A DNA stretch of 64,000 bases from Pseudomonas sp. R4-35-07. GTDB lineage: Bacteria > Pseudomonadota > Gammaproteobacteria > Pseudomonadales > Pseudomonadaceae. The stretch spans positions 5,704,001 to 5,768,000 of the forward strand of contig NZ_CP027732.1 in assembly GCF_003852235.1 (NCBI RefSeq), in the 5' to 3' direction. Each line of letters starts with the position of its first letter. Positions within the stretch are counted from its first letter, which is position 1. The notes beneath the pieces are model-generated. The model was not told the DNA's origin, searched no databases, and was given only the letters and a program-made list of their open reading frames with translations. Positions 46,228 to 56,299 of this stretch are shown here, in pieces. The position numbers and the translations under genes were made by a program.

Positions 46228-46764
46228 CTAGAGATCCGACTCCTTCACCACCCTCACCTTCCCCGCATCCAGCGCATACGCCGCATCCGCCAGATCGTTG
46301 TTCACCTTCTCTACCTTCAACGTGCCCGTGACCCACAGCGGCGTATAGATATCCTCCAGCTTCAAACCCTTCGGATACCGCACCAGCACCAGTTGGTTAG
46401 GCGGCGGTGGCGGCACGTGGATGCAGGCGCCTGGGTAGGGCACCAGGAAAAACAGCGTGCTGCGACCCTTGGCGTCGGTTTCCAACGGCACCGGGTAGCC
46501 GCCGATACGGATGTTCTTGCCGTTCATGGCCGCCACGGTCTTGGTGGAATACATCACCGCCGGCAAGCCTTTGCTCTGCTTCAAGCCGCCTTTATCGGTA
46601 AAGGTGCCTTGGGCTTCGGGGGAGTTGTGATCGATCTCGGGCATGGCCTCGAGGGCTTTCTGATCCGACAGTGGCATCAGGTCCAGCCAGTCGGTTTCCG
46701 GCAGTTCGCCAGCGTGTACCAGGCCTGGGCCCAGCAAGAGGAGAGTCAACAAAAGATGGCGCAT
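46228..46764 (-). CDS. DUF3299-type exported protein of unknown function
   Basis: The 178-residue product has an N-terminal signal peptide (LLLTLLLLGPGLVHA) and a DUF3299-like body (GYPVPLETDAKGRSTLFFLVPYPGACIHVPPPPPNQLV). The single cysteine and the histidine in GACIHVPPPPPNQ are the usual conserved positions. It is predicted periplasmic with no known activity. I chose the ATG at 46764, which starts the signal peptide; 46779 would add 5 residues. Confidence 0.85.
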   Translation of the reverse strand: MRHLLLTLLLLGPGLVHAGELPETDWLDLMPLSDQKALEAMPEIDHNSPEAQGTFTDKGGLKQSKGLPAVMYSTKTVAAMNGKNIRIGGYPVPLETDAKGRSTLFFLVPYPGACIHVPPPPPNQLVLVRYPKGLKLEDIYTPLWVTGTLKVEKVNNDLADAAYALDAGKVRVVKESDL

Positions 46765-46841
46765 GCAGAGGCTCGGCAAGTTCAGGTGGCGAGCATTCTA
46801 GCCCTCTGCGCCTGCGCAGCGCAGAGGACTTTGTCGGCTGG

Positions 46842-47087
46842 TTATTTCCTTTTGATCAGGCCGTAGATCACCAGCAGCACGATAGCGCCGACCAAGGCAC
46901 CGAGGAAGCCTGCGCCTTGACCCGCCTGGTAGATGCCCAGTGCCTGACCACCGTAAGTCGCGGCCAGGGAGCCGGCGATACCCAGCAGGATGGTCATGAT
47001 CCAGCCCATGCTGTCGTCGCCAGGCTTGAGGAAACGCGCCAGCAGGCCGACGATCAAGCCGATAAAAATGGTTCCGATAATACCCAT
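46842..47087 (-). CDS. GlsB/YeaQ/YmgE-family small membrane protein
   Basis: The 81-residue protein is a three-helix membrane protein of the transglycosylase-associated family (MGIIGTIFIGLIVGLLARFL, GWIMTILLGIAGSLAATYGG, GAIVLLVIYGLIKRK). Members are often stress-induced; molecular function is unknown. The start codon is preceded by AGAGGGAAAT, a fitting ribosome site. Confidence 0.9.
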   Translation of the reverse strand: MGIIGTIFIGLIVGLLARFLKPGDDSMGWIMTILLGIAGSLAATYGGQALGIYQAGQGAGFLGALVGAIVLLVIYGLIKRK

Positions 47088-47192
47088 GGCATTTCCCTCT
47101 GATTGGTATGAGACATGCCAAAGCCTAGTCAGACTTCGGCATCCTGCAATCAGAGAGACGCCGAGCCTTAATGGTTCCCGTGGCGGCGCGGC

Positions 47193-48278
47193 TTATTGTT
47201 CGGCGATCAAGGCTTCGACCTTGAGAATCTGCGCCTGAAGGGTCGCGCGGTCCTTGCAACGCAGGTTGGCGTGACCCACCTTGCGCCCGGCCTTGAAGGC
47301 CTTGCCGTAGTGATGCACATGGCAATCGTCGATCGCCATTACCCGCTCAACCGGCGGTACCACGCCGATGAAGTTGAGCATGGCGCTCTCGCCCACCTTG
47401 GCCGTGGAGCCCAACGGCAAGCCCGCCACCGCCCGCAAGTGGTTTTCGAACTGGCTGCACTCGGCGCCTTCGGTGGTCCAGTGCCCGGAGTTGTGCACGC
47501 GCGGGGCGATTTCGTTAGCCTTGAGGCCGCCATCGACTTCAAAGAACTCGAACGCCATCACGCCGACGTAATCCAGCTGCTTGAGCACGCGGCTGGAGTA
47601 GTCTTCGGCCAGCGCCTGCAGCGGGTGGTCAGTGCTGGCCACGGAGAGCTTGAGGATGCCGTTGACGTGGGTGTTGTGCACCAACGGGTAGAAACGGGTT
47701 TCGCCATCACGGGCGCGCACGGCGATCAACGAGACTTCGCCGGTAAACGGCACAAAGCCTTCCAGCAGGCAGGCGACGCTGCCCAGCTCGGCGAAGGTGC
47801 CAACTACATCGGCAGCGGTGCGCAGCACTTTCTGGCCCTTGCCGTCATAGCCCAGGGTGCGGGTTTTCAGCACGGCCGGCAGGCCGATACTGGCGACGGC
47901 GGCGTCCAGGTCCGCCTGGGACTGGATATCAGCGAAGGCCGGCGTCGGAATGCCCAGGTCCTTGAACATGCTCTTTTCGAACCAGCGGTCGCGCGCGATG
48001 CGCAGGGCTTCGGCGCTCGGGTACACCGGTACGAACTGCGACAGGAAGGCCACGGTTTCGGCCGGGACGCTTTCAAACTCGAAGGTCACCAGGTCGACTT
48101 CGTCGGCCAACTGGCGCAGGTGGTCCGGGTCGCTGTAGTCCGCGCGCAGGTGTTCACCCAAGGCGGCCGCGCAAGCGTCCGGCGCCGGGTCCAGGAAAGC
48201 GAAATTCATCCCCAGCGGGGTTCCCGCCAGAGCGAGCATGCGACCCAGTTGGCCGCCACCGATTACACCGATTTTCAT
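47193..48278 (-). CDS. purK: 5-(carboxyamino)imidazole ribonucleotide synthase PurK
   Basis: PurK carboxylates AIR to N5-CAIR using ATP and bicarbonate in purine synthesis. The 361-residue ATP-grasp enzyme has KIGVIGGGQLGRMLALAG at the N-terminus, TRTLGYDGKGQKVL in the ATP loop, LEGFVPFTGEVSLIAVR, and the metal-binding NEIAPRVHNSGHWTTEGA. I used the ATG at 48278 (GAGG about 9 nt upstream), three codons after the furthest TTG start. It follows purE by 11 bp, so the two sequential enzymes form an operon. Confidence 0.97.
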   Translation of the reverse strand: MKIGVIGGGQLGRMLALAGTPLGMNFAFLDPAPDACAAALGEHLRADYSDPDHLRQLADEVDLVTFEFESVPAETVAFLSQFVPVYPSAEALRIARDRWFEKSMFKDLGIPTPAFADIQSQADLDAAVASIGLPAVLKTRTLGYDGKGQKVLRTAADVVGTFAELGSVACLLEGFVPFTGEVSLIAVRARDGETRFYPLVHNTHVNGILKLSVASTDHPLQALAEDYSSRVLKQLDYVGVMAFEFFEVDGGLKANEIAPRVHNSGHWTTEGAECSQFENHLRAVAGLPLGSTAKVGESAMLNFIGVVPPVERVMAIDDCHVHHYGKAFKAGRKVGHANLRCKDRATLQAQILKVEALIAEQ

Positions 48279-48289
48279 CGTCAACAACC

Positions 48290-48781
48290 TCAGGCGATAC
48301 GTGGGTCTGGATTGTCCAGCACGCTGTCTGTCTGCTCAGCACGGAATTTTTTCAGCACCGCATGAAACTGCGGATGCTTGGCGCCCAGGATGCTGGCGGA
48401 CAGCAACGCGGCGTTGATCGCGCCGGCCTTGCCGATCGCCAGGGTCGCTACCGGGATGCCGGCGGGCATCTGCACGATGGACAACAGCGAATCCACGCCC
48501 GAGAGCATCGACGACTGCACCGGCACACCCAGCACGGGCAGGTGAGTCTTGGCTGCACACATGCCTGGCAAGTGCGCCGCACCGCCGGCACCGGCGATGA
48601 TCACCTCGATGCCACGGGATTCTGCTTCATCGGCATACTGGAACAGCAGGTCCGGGGTGCGGTGGGCGGAGACCACCTTCACTTCATACGGAATGCCGAG
48701 TTTTTCCAGCATATCGGCGGTGTGGCTAAGGGTGGACCAATCGGACTTGGAGCCCATGATCACGCCAACCAATGCACTCAT
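48290..48781 (-). CDS. purE: N5-carboxyaminoimidazole ribonucleotide mutase PurE
   Basis: PurE converts N5-CAIR to 4-carboxyaminoimidazole ribonucleotide. The 163-residue protein has the class I signature [30 protein letters not shown] and [15 protein letters not shown]. The catalytic His is in SAHRTP. GAAGAGGCACGACG precedes the ATG. Its leader contains a terminator-like hairpin (separate entry), so purEK may be controlled by attenuation. Confidence 0.97.
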   Translation of the reverse strand: MSALVGVIMGSKSDWSTLSHTADMLEKLGIPYEVKVVSAHRTPDLLFQYADEAESRGIEVIIAGAGGAAHLPGMCAAKTHLPVLGVPVQSSMLSGVDSLLSIVQMPAGIPVATLAIGKAGAINAALLSASILGAKHPQFHAVLKKFRAEQTDSVLDNPDPRIA

Positions 48782-48819
48782 CGTCGTGCCTCTTCTCTCT
48801 GGGCGCCCGCAGGCGCGTC

Positions 48820-48858
48820 AAAAAACAACAAGCCACGCGGGAAATCCGGCGTGGCTTG
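48820..48858 (-). terminator. Terminator-like hairpin in the purE leader (candidate attenuator)
   Basis: CAAGCCACGC (48829-48838) and GCGTGGCTTG (48849-48858) form a perfect 10-bp stem with a 10-nt loop. On the minus strand the stem is followed by TTGTTTTTTG. It lies about 40 nt upstream of the purE start and downstream of the putative TATACT -10 (48905-48900). Confidence 0.7.
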
Positions 48859-48871
48859 GTGTACGAATTAA

Positions 48872-48905
48872 GGCCGGTTGGACCGGCCGAAGGCCGCGCA
48901 GTATA
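48872..48905 (-). promoter_or_regulatory. purE promoter and leader stem-loops
   Basis: A TATACT -10 hexamer (minus strand, 48905-48900) predicts a start near 48893; no good -35 hexamer is seen. The first leader bases can form GGCC-TTC-GGCC (48895-48885) or, alternatively, the perfect GGCCGGT/ACCGGCC stem (48888-48872); the two share a strand and exclude each other. Confidence 0.5.
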
Positions 48906-49007
48906 CCGTAATAATCCAGATAAACAGCCCCTTGGACGACCATCTGCCCAGCGGTGCAAAGTGGCGGTTTTATTGACTTAAGAGTCAGCCAAATCACCAC
49001 AAAACCC

Positions 49008-49099
49008 TGTGGGAGGGGGCTTGCTCCCGATAGCGGTGTATCAGTGACATATCCAGTGCCTGACACACCGTAATCGGGGGCAAGCCCCCTCCCACATTT
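49008..49099. repeat. REP-type inverted repeat pair between LysR gene and purE
   Basis: TGTGGGAGGGGGCTTGCTCC and an inverted arm ending CCCCTCCCACATTT bracket about 45 bp, ending 15 bp before the LysR gene stop. The left and right arms differ at one pairing position. Confidence 0.92.
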
Positions 49100-49113
49100 G
49101 ACCTGTGTTCGGC

Positions 49114-50022
49114 TCAGGTATTCTGTGCCGCGCCACCTTCCAGCTTGCGCCACAACAACCGCACATTCGCCTTGCGCACCAGCGCACAGCGGTACAGCCG
49201 AATCTCCAGCGGCACGTGCCACTGCGATCCGCCACACACCACCAATTCGCCCCGGGCCAGCTCCGCCCGCACGCTCAATTGCGGCACCCAGGCGATACCC
49301 AATCCTTCCAACGCCATGCTTTTGAGGCTGTCGGCCATGGCCGTCTCGTAGATCGTCGTGAAACGCAGGGCGCGCTGGCGCAGCAGTAAGTTCACCGAAC
49401 GGCCCAGGAACGCGCCGGCGCTGTAGGCCAGCAAAGGCACGCTGCCCTCGCCTTCGAGGTCGAACAACGGTTTTCCGTCCGCATCGGCGGCGCACACCGG
49501 GAGCATTTCGGTATTGCCCAAGTGCAGCGAGGGAAAGATCTCCGCGTCCATCTGCATCGCCGCATCCGGGTCATAGAACGCCAGCATCAGGTCGCAACCG
49601 CCTTCGCGCAGCGCATGCACGGCATCGCCGACGTTGGTCGCCACCAGCCGCGTGGCGATGTTCAGGCCTTCATTGCGCAACTGCGCGATCCAGCGTGGGA
49701 AAAAGCCCAGCGCCAGGGAGTGCGCGGCTGCCACTTGCATGACTTCGCCCTGCCCGCCTTCCAGGTGATGTAAATGGCGCAGCACTTCACCGAGCTGCTC
49801 GACCACCGTGCGTGCGGTGACCAGGAACAACTGGCCCGCCGCCGTCAGCTCCACCGGCGTGCGCGATCGGTTGACCAGGGTCAAGCCCAACGCGGCCTCC
49901 AGGCTGCGAATGCGTCGGCTGAACGCCGGCTGGGTGACAAAGCGCCGCTCCGCCGCCTGGGAAAAACTGCGCGTCGCCGCCAAGGCGCTGAAGTCTTCCA
50001 GCCATTTGCTTTCAAGGTTCAT
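49114..50022 (-). CDS. LysR-family transcriptional regulator
   Basis: The 302-residue protein has the N-terminal winged helix (WLEDFSALAATRSFSQAAERR, TQPAFSRRIRSLEAALG) and a C-terminal effector-binding domain (about 90-295). It is divergent from aspA, whose start is 170-180 bp away, so it may regulate aspartase, responding to an unknown ligand. ATG 50022 is preceded by GGAGG; the 11-codon upstream extension is untypical. No LysR T-N11-A site was assigned with confidence in the gap. Confidence 0.92.
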   Translation of the reverse strand: MNLESKWLEDFSALAATRSFSQAAERRFVTQPAFSRRIRSLEAALGLTLVNRSRTPVELTAAGQLFLVTARTVVEQLGEVLRHLHHLEGGQGEVMQVAAAHSLALGFFPRWIAQLRNEGLNIATRLVATNVGDAVHALREGGCDLMLAFYDPDAAMQMDAEIFPSLHLGNTEMLPVCAADADGKPLFDLEGEGSVPLLAYSAGAFLGRSVNLLLRQRALRFTTIYETAMADSLKSMALEGLGIAWVPQLSVRAELARGELVVCGGSQWHVPLEIRLYRCALVRKANVRLLWRKLEGGAAQNT

Positions 50023-50203
50023 CACTGCCTCCACGGGAATGCACCATTTTGGCACACACGCCCGTCATGGTAACCGGGTCACATCCACATTATGCCGTTT
50101 GTGCATAGGCCAGTGTTTAACAGCATTGGCCCAAAAACTTCTACAAGCCTAGCATTCGCAGCGTTCCGGCCAGTTCCGGGTCCATATCGAGATGATTTCC
50201 GTC

Positions 50204-51628
<1,425 letters not shown>

Positions 51629-51682
51629 GTGTTTGTTGCACCGCTCACCAGGTTGAGGGACTAGACACCTCTCACCTTTTGA

Positions 51683-51717
51683 GGGCCTGAAGGCTCGTTC
51701 TTCAGGCCCTTTTTTTT
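51683..51717 (+). terminator. Intrinsic terminator of aspA
   Basis: GGGCCTGAAG pairs perfectly with CTTCAGGCCC across a 7-nt loop, followed by T8. Confidence 0.93.
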
Positions 51718-52019
51718 GCTCTGAGGTTGTGAAATGACGCCCATAAAAAACCAATATCGCACCGCAAACCCACCTCTTCTGTAACGGCTTGGCTGAAACC
51801 TTTAATCGGCCCAGGCAGACGGATCACATTCGCCTAGGTATAGTGCCGCCCCTCTCGCGTCTGCGGCCGTCGGTAACGAGGCCCGGGTACAACGCGAAAC
51901 CGCATGAATAACAACACCCGCAAAAGGATTGGGGTCGAACTGTCGTGCACTGCCTGGTGCCATACGATGCGTCGGACCGTCCTGCGTTTGCCATTAGAAA
52001 AATCAGCGAGGAACACTCC
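51718..52019 (+). promoter_or_regulatory. Long leader region of the symporter gene
   Basis: This 302-bp stretch follows the aspA terminator. A TATAGT -10-like hexamer (51839-51844) suggests a transcript start near 51851 and a leader of about 170 nt. I compared it by eye with the glycine riboswitch, which can precede such symporters, and did not find its conserved core. No open frame in it is convincing. Confidence 0.45.
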
Positions 52020-53471
52020 ATGCTCGAAGTCATCAACGACTTCCTCTCAGGGAAAGTACTGATCGTGCTCATTGTCGGGCTCGGCGGTTATTTCACGATT
52101 CGCTCGCGTTTCGTGCAGTTGCGTCACTTTTTCCACATGTTCTCGGTGTTTCGCGACAGCCTCAAGAGCAGCTCCGGCCAACTCAGTTCATTCCAGGCGC
52201 TGATGCTCAGCCTGGCGGGCCGCGTCGGTGCCGGTAATATCGCCGGCGTCGGCATTGCCGTGACCCTGGGCGGCCCCGGTGCCGTGTTCTGGATGTGGGT
52301 CACCGCGCTGGTGGGCATGTCTTCGAGCTTCATCGAGTGCTCCCTGGGCCAGTTGTACAAGCGCACCGACGCCGAAGGCACCTACCGTGGCGGGCCGGCT
52401 TATTACATCCAGCACGGCCTGCACAAACGCTGGCTGGGAATGGTGATGGCGTTCCTGTTGCTGGTGACCTTCGGTTTCGCCTTCAACGGCCTGCAAGCCC
52501 ATGCCGTGACCCACTCGCTGAATAACGCCTTCGGCCTCGACACCACCTACACCGGCCTCGCGCTGGCGGTGTTGCTGGGCCTGGTATTCATCGGCGGGAT
52601 CAAGCGTATCGCCTCGATCGCCGACCTGCTGGTACCGGTCAAGACCCTGGTCTACATCGCCGTGACCCTGTACGTGATCGTGCTGCAATTCGACCATGTG
52701 CCGGCCATGCTCGCGACGATCGTCAAGAGCGCGTTCGGCCTCGACCAGGCCTTCGGTGGCCTGGTGGGCAGCGCGATCATCATGGGCGTCAAACGCGGCG
52801 TGTTTGCCAACGAAGCCGGCCTGGGCAGCGCGCCTAACGTGGCAGCCGTAGCGTCGGTGGAACACCCGATCGCCCAGGGTGTGGTGCAAGCGTTCAGCGT
52901 GTTCCTCGACACCTTTGTGATCTGCACCTGCACCGCTTTGCTGATCCTGCTGTCCGGCTTCTACACCCCAGGCTTCGAAGGCGACGGCATTGCCCTGACC
53001 CAGAACTCCCTGGCGGCAGTGGTGGGTGACTGGGGCCGCATGTTCATCTCGGTGGCCCTGGCGTTGTTCGTGTTCACCTCGATCATGTACAACTACTACC
53101 TGGGCGAGAGCAACCTGCGCTTCCTGGTCGGCAACAACCGCAAGGTGCTGATGGGCTACCGCGCACTGGTGCTGGTGCTGATTTTCTGGGGTTCCATCGA
53201 GAACCTGGGCACCGTGTTCGCCTTCGCCGACATCACCATGACCATGCTGGCGTTCGTCAACCTGTTCGCCCTGGCGTTCCTGTTCAAGATCGCCATGCGC
53301 ATCCTGAACGACTACGACAACCAGCGCGCCGCAGGCATCAAGACCCCGGTGTTCGACTCCAGCCAGTTCCCTGATCTGGACCTGGACCGCAAGGCCTGGC
53401 CGGCCAATCCGGTGAAGCCGGACCCTGCCGTGCAGGCCGCTGCTGAACTGAACGCCCAGGCACAACGCTAA
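52020..53471 (+). CDS. Sodium:alanine/glycine symporter (AGCS family)
   Basis: The 483-residue membrane protein has about ten to eleven helices and AGCS signatures: SLAGRVGAGNIAGVGIAVTLGGPGAVFWMW near residue 60-95, RGGPAYYIQHGL, GVFANEAGLGSAPNVAA (the conserved sodium/substrate region), and NYYLGESNLRF. Members import alanine or glycine with Na+. I used the ATG at 52020 with GAGGA upstream; the 25-codon extension to 51945 is not family-like. The hydrophilic C-tail (about 30 residues) is unremarkable. Confidence 0.95.
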   Translation: MLEVINDFLSGKVLIVLIVGLGGYFTIRSRFVQLRHFFHMFSVFRDSLKSSSGQLSSFQALMLSLAGRVGAGNIAGVGIAVTLGGPGAVFWMWVTALVGMSSSFIECSLGQLYKRTDAEGTYRGGPAYYIQHGLHKRWLGMVMAFLLLVTFGFAFNGLQAHAVTHSLNNAFGLDTTYTGLALAVLLGLVFIGGIKRIASIADLLVPVKTLVYIAVTLYVIVLQFDHVPAMLATIVKSAFGLDQAFGGLVGSAIIMGVKRGVFANEAGLGSAPNVAAVASVEHPIAQGVVQAFSVFLDTFVICTCTALLILLSGFYTPGFEGDGIALTQNSLAAVVGDWGRMFISVALALFVFTSIMYNYYLGESNLRFLVGNNRKVLMGYRALVLVLIFWGSIENLGTVFAFADITMTMLAFVNLFALAFLFKIAMRILNDYDNQRAAGIKTPVFDSSQFPDLDLDRKAWPANPVKPDPAVQAAAELNAQAQR

Positions 53472-53480
53472 GCAGATGAC

Positions 53481-53524
53481 ACGCCGCGAGGCCTTGGGCA
53501 TGCTCTGGGCCTCGCGGCGTTTTT
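53481..53524 (+). terminator. Intrinsic terminator between symporter and ansA
   Basis: ACGCCGCGAGGCC and GGCCTCGCGGCGT form a perfect 13-bp stem with a 14-nt loop, followed by TTTTT. The run ends only 15 nt before the ansA start, inside its expected untranslated region. Confidence 0.88.
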
Positions 53525-53540
53525 CGTTCAGGAGAATCAA

Positions 53541-54530
53541 ATGACCCAACCCGCCCAGCACGTCATGGTGCTCTATACCGGCGGCACCATTGGCATGCAG
53601 GCCAGTGCCAACGGCCTGGCACCCGCTTCGGGGTTTGAAGCGCGGATGAGCGACTACCTCGCCAGCCAACCGCAACTCACCGTGCCTACGTGGCGCTTTC
53701 GCGAAATGGCGCCGCTGATCGACAGCGCCAACATGACCCCGGCTTACTGGCAACGCCTGCGTGTGGCGGTGGTCGAGGCGATCGACGCCGGCTGCGATGC
53801 GGTGCTGATCCTGCACGGCACTGACACCCTGGCCTACAGCGCCGCCGCGATGAGCTTCCAGCTGCTGGGTTTGCCGGCACCGGTGCTGTTTACCGGTTCG
53901 ATGCTGCCGGCCGGTGTGCCGGACAGCGACGCCTGGGAAAACCTGGGCGGCGCCCTTGCAGCACTCGGTGAAGGCCTGGCGCCGGGGGTGCAGCTGTACT
54001 TCCATGGTGAGCTGCTGGCGCCGACCCGTTGCGCGAAGATCCGCAGCTTCGGCCGCAAGCCGTTCGCCACCCTGCAACGCCAGGGCGGTGTCGCCCGTGC
54101 CGAATCGGTGCCGGGCAAGCTGGATTATCGCCAGGACAAGGCGGCGGCCTGCATCGGCGTGCTGCCGTTGGTGCCGGGCATCACGCCTGCGCAGCTTGAT
54201 GGTTTGCTCGGCAGTGGCATCCAGGCCCTGGTGCTCGAGTGCTTCGGCAGCGGCACCGGGCCGAGCGACAATCCCGCGTTTCTCGCCAGCCTCGAGCGGG
54301 CACGGGACGCCGGCATCGTGGTGGTGGCAATCACCCAATGCCATGAAGGCGGCGTGGAACTGGACGTGTACGAAGCGGGCAGCCGCCTGCGAAGCGCGGG
54401 CGTTGTTTCGGGCGCGGGCATGACCCGGGAAACCGCGTTGGGCAAGCTCAACGCGCTGGTCGGCGCCGGTCTGGCGGCGGATGTCATTCGCCAATTGGTG
54501 GCCGTCAACCTGTGTGGCGAACTGGACTGA
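53541..54530 (+). CDS. ansA: L-asparaginase, type I-like
   Basis: The enzyme hydrolyses asparagine to aspartate and ammonia, feeding AspA. The 329-residue protein has both catalytic threonine motifs: YTGGTIGM near residue 13 and LHGTDTLAYSA near residue 95, plus FTGSMLPAGVPDSDAWENL. No signal peptide is seen, so the enzyme is predicted cytoplasmic. AGGAG precedes the ATG. The near-complete terminator just upstream suggests partial readthrough from the symporter gene or a promoter overlapping it. Confidence 0.93.
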   Translation: MTQPAQHVMVLYTGGTIGMQASANGLAPASGFEARMSDYLASQPQLTVPTWRFREMAPLIDSANMTPAYWQRLRVAVVEAIDAGCDAVLILHGTDTLAYSAAAMSFQLLGLPAPVLFTGSMLPAGVPDSDAWENLGGALAALGEGLAPGVQLYFHGELLAPTRCAKIRSFGRKPFATLQRQGGVARAESVPGKLDYRQDKAAACIGVLPLVPGITPAQLDGLLGSGIQALVLECFGSGTGPSDNPAFLASLERARDAGIVVVAITQCHEGGVELDVYEAGSRLRSAGVVSGAGMTRETALGKLNALVGAGLAADVIRQLVAVNLCGELD

Positions 54531-54658
54531 CGCCGACGCATAGGTAAGCACCCCTACACGCTCTGGCCGGGCGGCGCATGCACGTCTCGTCTTACGGCTT
54601 GCTCGGTTATGCGCTGCTCATCATTGCCAGATCAAATTGGGAAGGTGAGCGGCCGCGT

Positions 54659-56209
54659 TCAGCCAGCCCAGGCCTGGCGTAAACGCGCCAGGGCCTGGGC
54701 GATCGCGGCAGGCGGCACAGCGGCGAAGCCCAGCACCAGCCCTGCCTGCGCGTCCGTCGGGCCGGTGGAATCAGGCAACCAGTAGCGGCTCAGGGCATTG
54801 ACCTCGACATCGGCCGCTTCAGCCCTGGCAACCAAGGCCTGCTCGCGCTCGATGCTGTCGACCTTGACCATGAAGTGTAGCCCCGCCGTCATCGCCGGTA
54901 AGTCGCCAAGGCCGGCCACGCTCTGGGGCCAACCGGCCAGCACCGCATCACGGCGACTCGACGCCGCGCGGCGCATGCGCCGGATATGCCGCTGGAAATG
55001 CCCGGCCGCCATGAACTCGGCCATCACCACCTGGGTGCTGATTTCCGAATGCCGCACATCCACCGCGCGGCGCTGGGCGAAGGCCTGCACCAGGCCTGCG
55101 GGCAGCACCAGGTAACCCAGGCGCAGGGCCGGAAACGCCACCTTGCCGAACGTGCCCACGTACAGCACGCGCCCGCTGCGATCCAACGCAGCCAAGGGCG
55201 CCAACGGTGCGCCGCTGTAGCGGTACTCGCCGTCGTAATCGTCCTCGACGATCCAGCCATCGCTGCGCTCGGCCCACGCCAGCAGCTCCAGGCGCCGGGC
55301 CAGGCCCATCACCACCCCGGTCGGGTACTGGTGGGACGGCGTGACATACGCCAGGCGGCAACCTTCCAGCCTCGACAGCGCCGCACAATCGATGCCCTCG
55401 GCATTCACCGCCACGCCATGCAAGTGTGCCCCCGCAATCGCGAAGGCATGCCCGGCGGCGCGATAGCCTGGATTTTCAACAGCGACGCCATCGCCCGGCT
55501 CCACCAGCAGCTGTGCACAAAGGCTGATGGCCTGCTGCGCGCCACTGGTGATCACAATTTGCTCAGCGCCACACTGCAAACCCCGCGAGCTGCGCAGGTA
55601 GGCGGCGATCAACCCGCGCAGGCGCCAGTCGCCGGCCGGGTCGCCGTAACAGAGGTGTTGCAGGTCGGGTCGGCGCCAGAATGCCGCGTTCAGCTTGGCC
55701 CACACTTCAAACGGGAACAGATCGAACGCCGGCACGCCCACCCGAAACGCGCGTGGCGGGCCGCTGGGGGGACGGGGCAAATGGTGCCGGTCGAGGCGTT
55801 CCAGCGCCGAACTGTGGATAACTTTTTGGCTGGAAATGTCGGCTGAACGGCGAGAATTTGTGGATAACGCTGGGGATAAGCCTGTTGATAAGCCTGTGGA
55901 TGGTTTTGTGGATAATTTTGCGACGCGGGCCGGGGTGTGCGGCAACTGCGCAACGTAAGTGCCATCACCTACCCGAGCCTCGATAAACCCCTCGGCATAC
56001 AGCTGGTCATAGGCGCGCACTACGCTGTTGCGGGATATCGCCAGGGCAGCAGCCAAATCGCGGCTGGCGGGCAGCCGTGTGCCGCTGACCAGGCGCCCGT
56101 CCAGTACACGCTGACGCAACGCCTGGTACAACTGACGTGTCAGCCCCTGGCGCCGATCCAGCTCAATGCCGGCGGGGTTGAAAGACAGCGGCGGCTCTAT
56201 CGGCAACAT
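54659..56209 (-). CDS. MocR/PdxR-family GntR-aminotransferase regulator
   Basis: The 516-residue protein joins a GntR winged helix (about 20-85, LPASRDLAAALAISRNSVVRAY) to a class I aminotransferase-like domain (about 150-515). PLP-site motifs are present: CYGDPAGDWRLR, EDDYDGEYRY and GTFGKVAFPALRLGY with Lys356 as the expected Schiff-base lysine. The linker (about 95-120) has tetrapeptide repeats (LSTK, PSTG, LSTG, LSPA, LSTN) encoded by DnaA-box-like 12-mers. It is divergent from an FMN-binding/GNAT operon that it probably regulates. Confidence 0.94.
   Translation of the reverse strand: MLPIEPPLSFNPAGIELDRRQGLTRQLYQALRQRVLDGRLVSGTRLPASRDLAAALAISRNSVVRAYDQLYAEGFIEARVGDGTYVAQLPHTPARVAKLSTKPSTGLSTGLSPALSTNSRRSADISSQKVIHSSALERLDRHHLPRPPSGPPRAFRVGVPAFDLFPFEVWAKLNAAFWRRPDLQHLCYGDPAGDWRLRGLIAAYLRSSRGLQCGAEQIVITSGAQQAISLCAQLLVEPGDGVAVENPGYRAAGHAFAIAGAHLHGVAVNAEGIDCAALSRLEGCRLAYVTPSHQYPTGVVMGLARRLELLAWAERSDGWIVEDDYDGEYRYSGAPLAPLAALDRSGRVLYVGTFGKVAFPALRLGYLVLPAGLVQAFAQRRAVDVRHSEISTQVVMAEFMAAGHFQRHIRRMRRAASSRRDAVLAGWPQSVAGLGDLPAMTAGLHFMVKVDSIEREQALVARAEAADVEVNALSRYWLPDSTGPTDAQAGLVLGFAAVPPAAIAQALARLRQAWAG
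55813..55915 (-). repeat. Array of DnaA-box-like 12-bp repeats inside the MocR linker
   Basis: TGTGGATAA, the exact complement of the DnaA box TTATCCACA, occurs at 55813-55821, 55859-55867 and 55907-55915. Between the last two are TGGGGATAA (55871), TGTTGATAA (55883) and TGTGGATGG (55895), so five units run at a strict 12-bp period from 55859. The repeat is coding and in frame. Confidence 0.85.
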
Positions 56210-56299
56210 GGCAATTGGACCTATGAAATTTACCCGAGATGGCTCTTACATCGAACCATTAGCCTGCCTAGGATGAACGCATTCGCCAAGGAAAAAATC

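Noticed and set aside
17431..49099. Repeats as a CRISPR array
   Set aside because: The copies are single inverted pairs scattered between genes, with no regular spacer-repeat units and no cas genes.
51845..52019. Glycine riboswitch upstream of the alanine/glycine symporter
   Set aside because: The leader is long enough, but I did not find the conserved tandem-aptamer core by eye. A covariance-model search would settle it.
52188..54551. Leftward 787-codon open frame over the symporter and ansA
   Set aside because: It is antisense to two well-supported genes and to the terminator between them.
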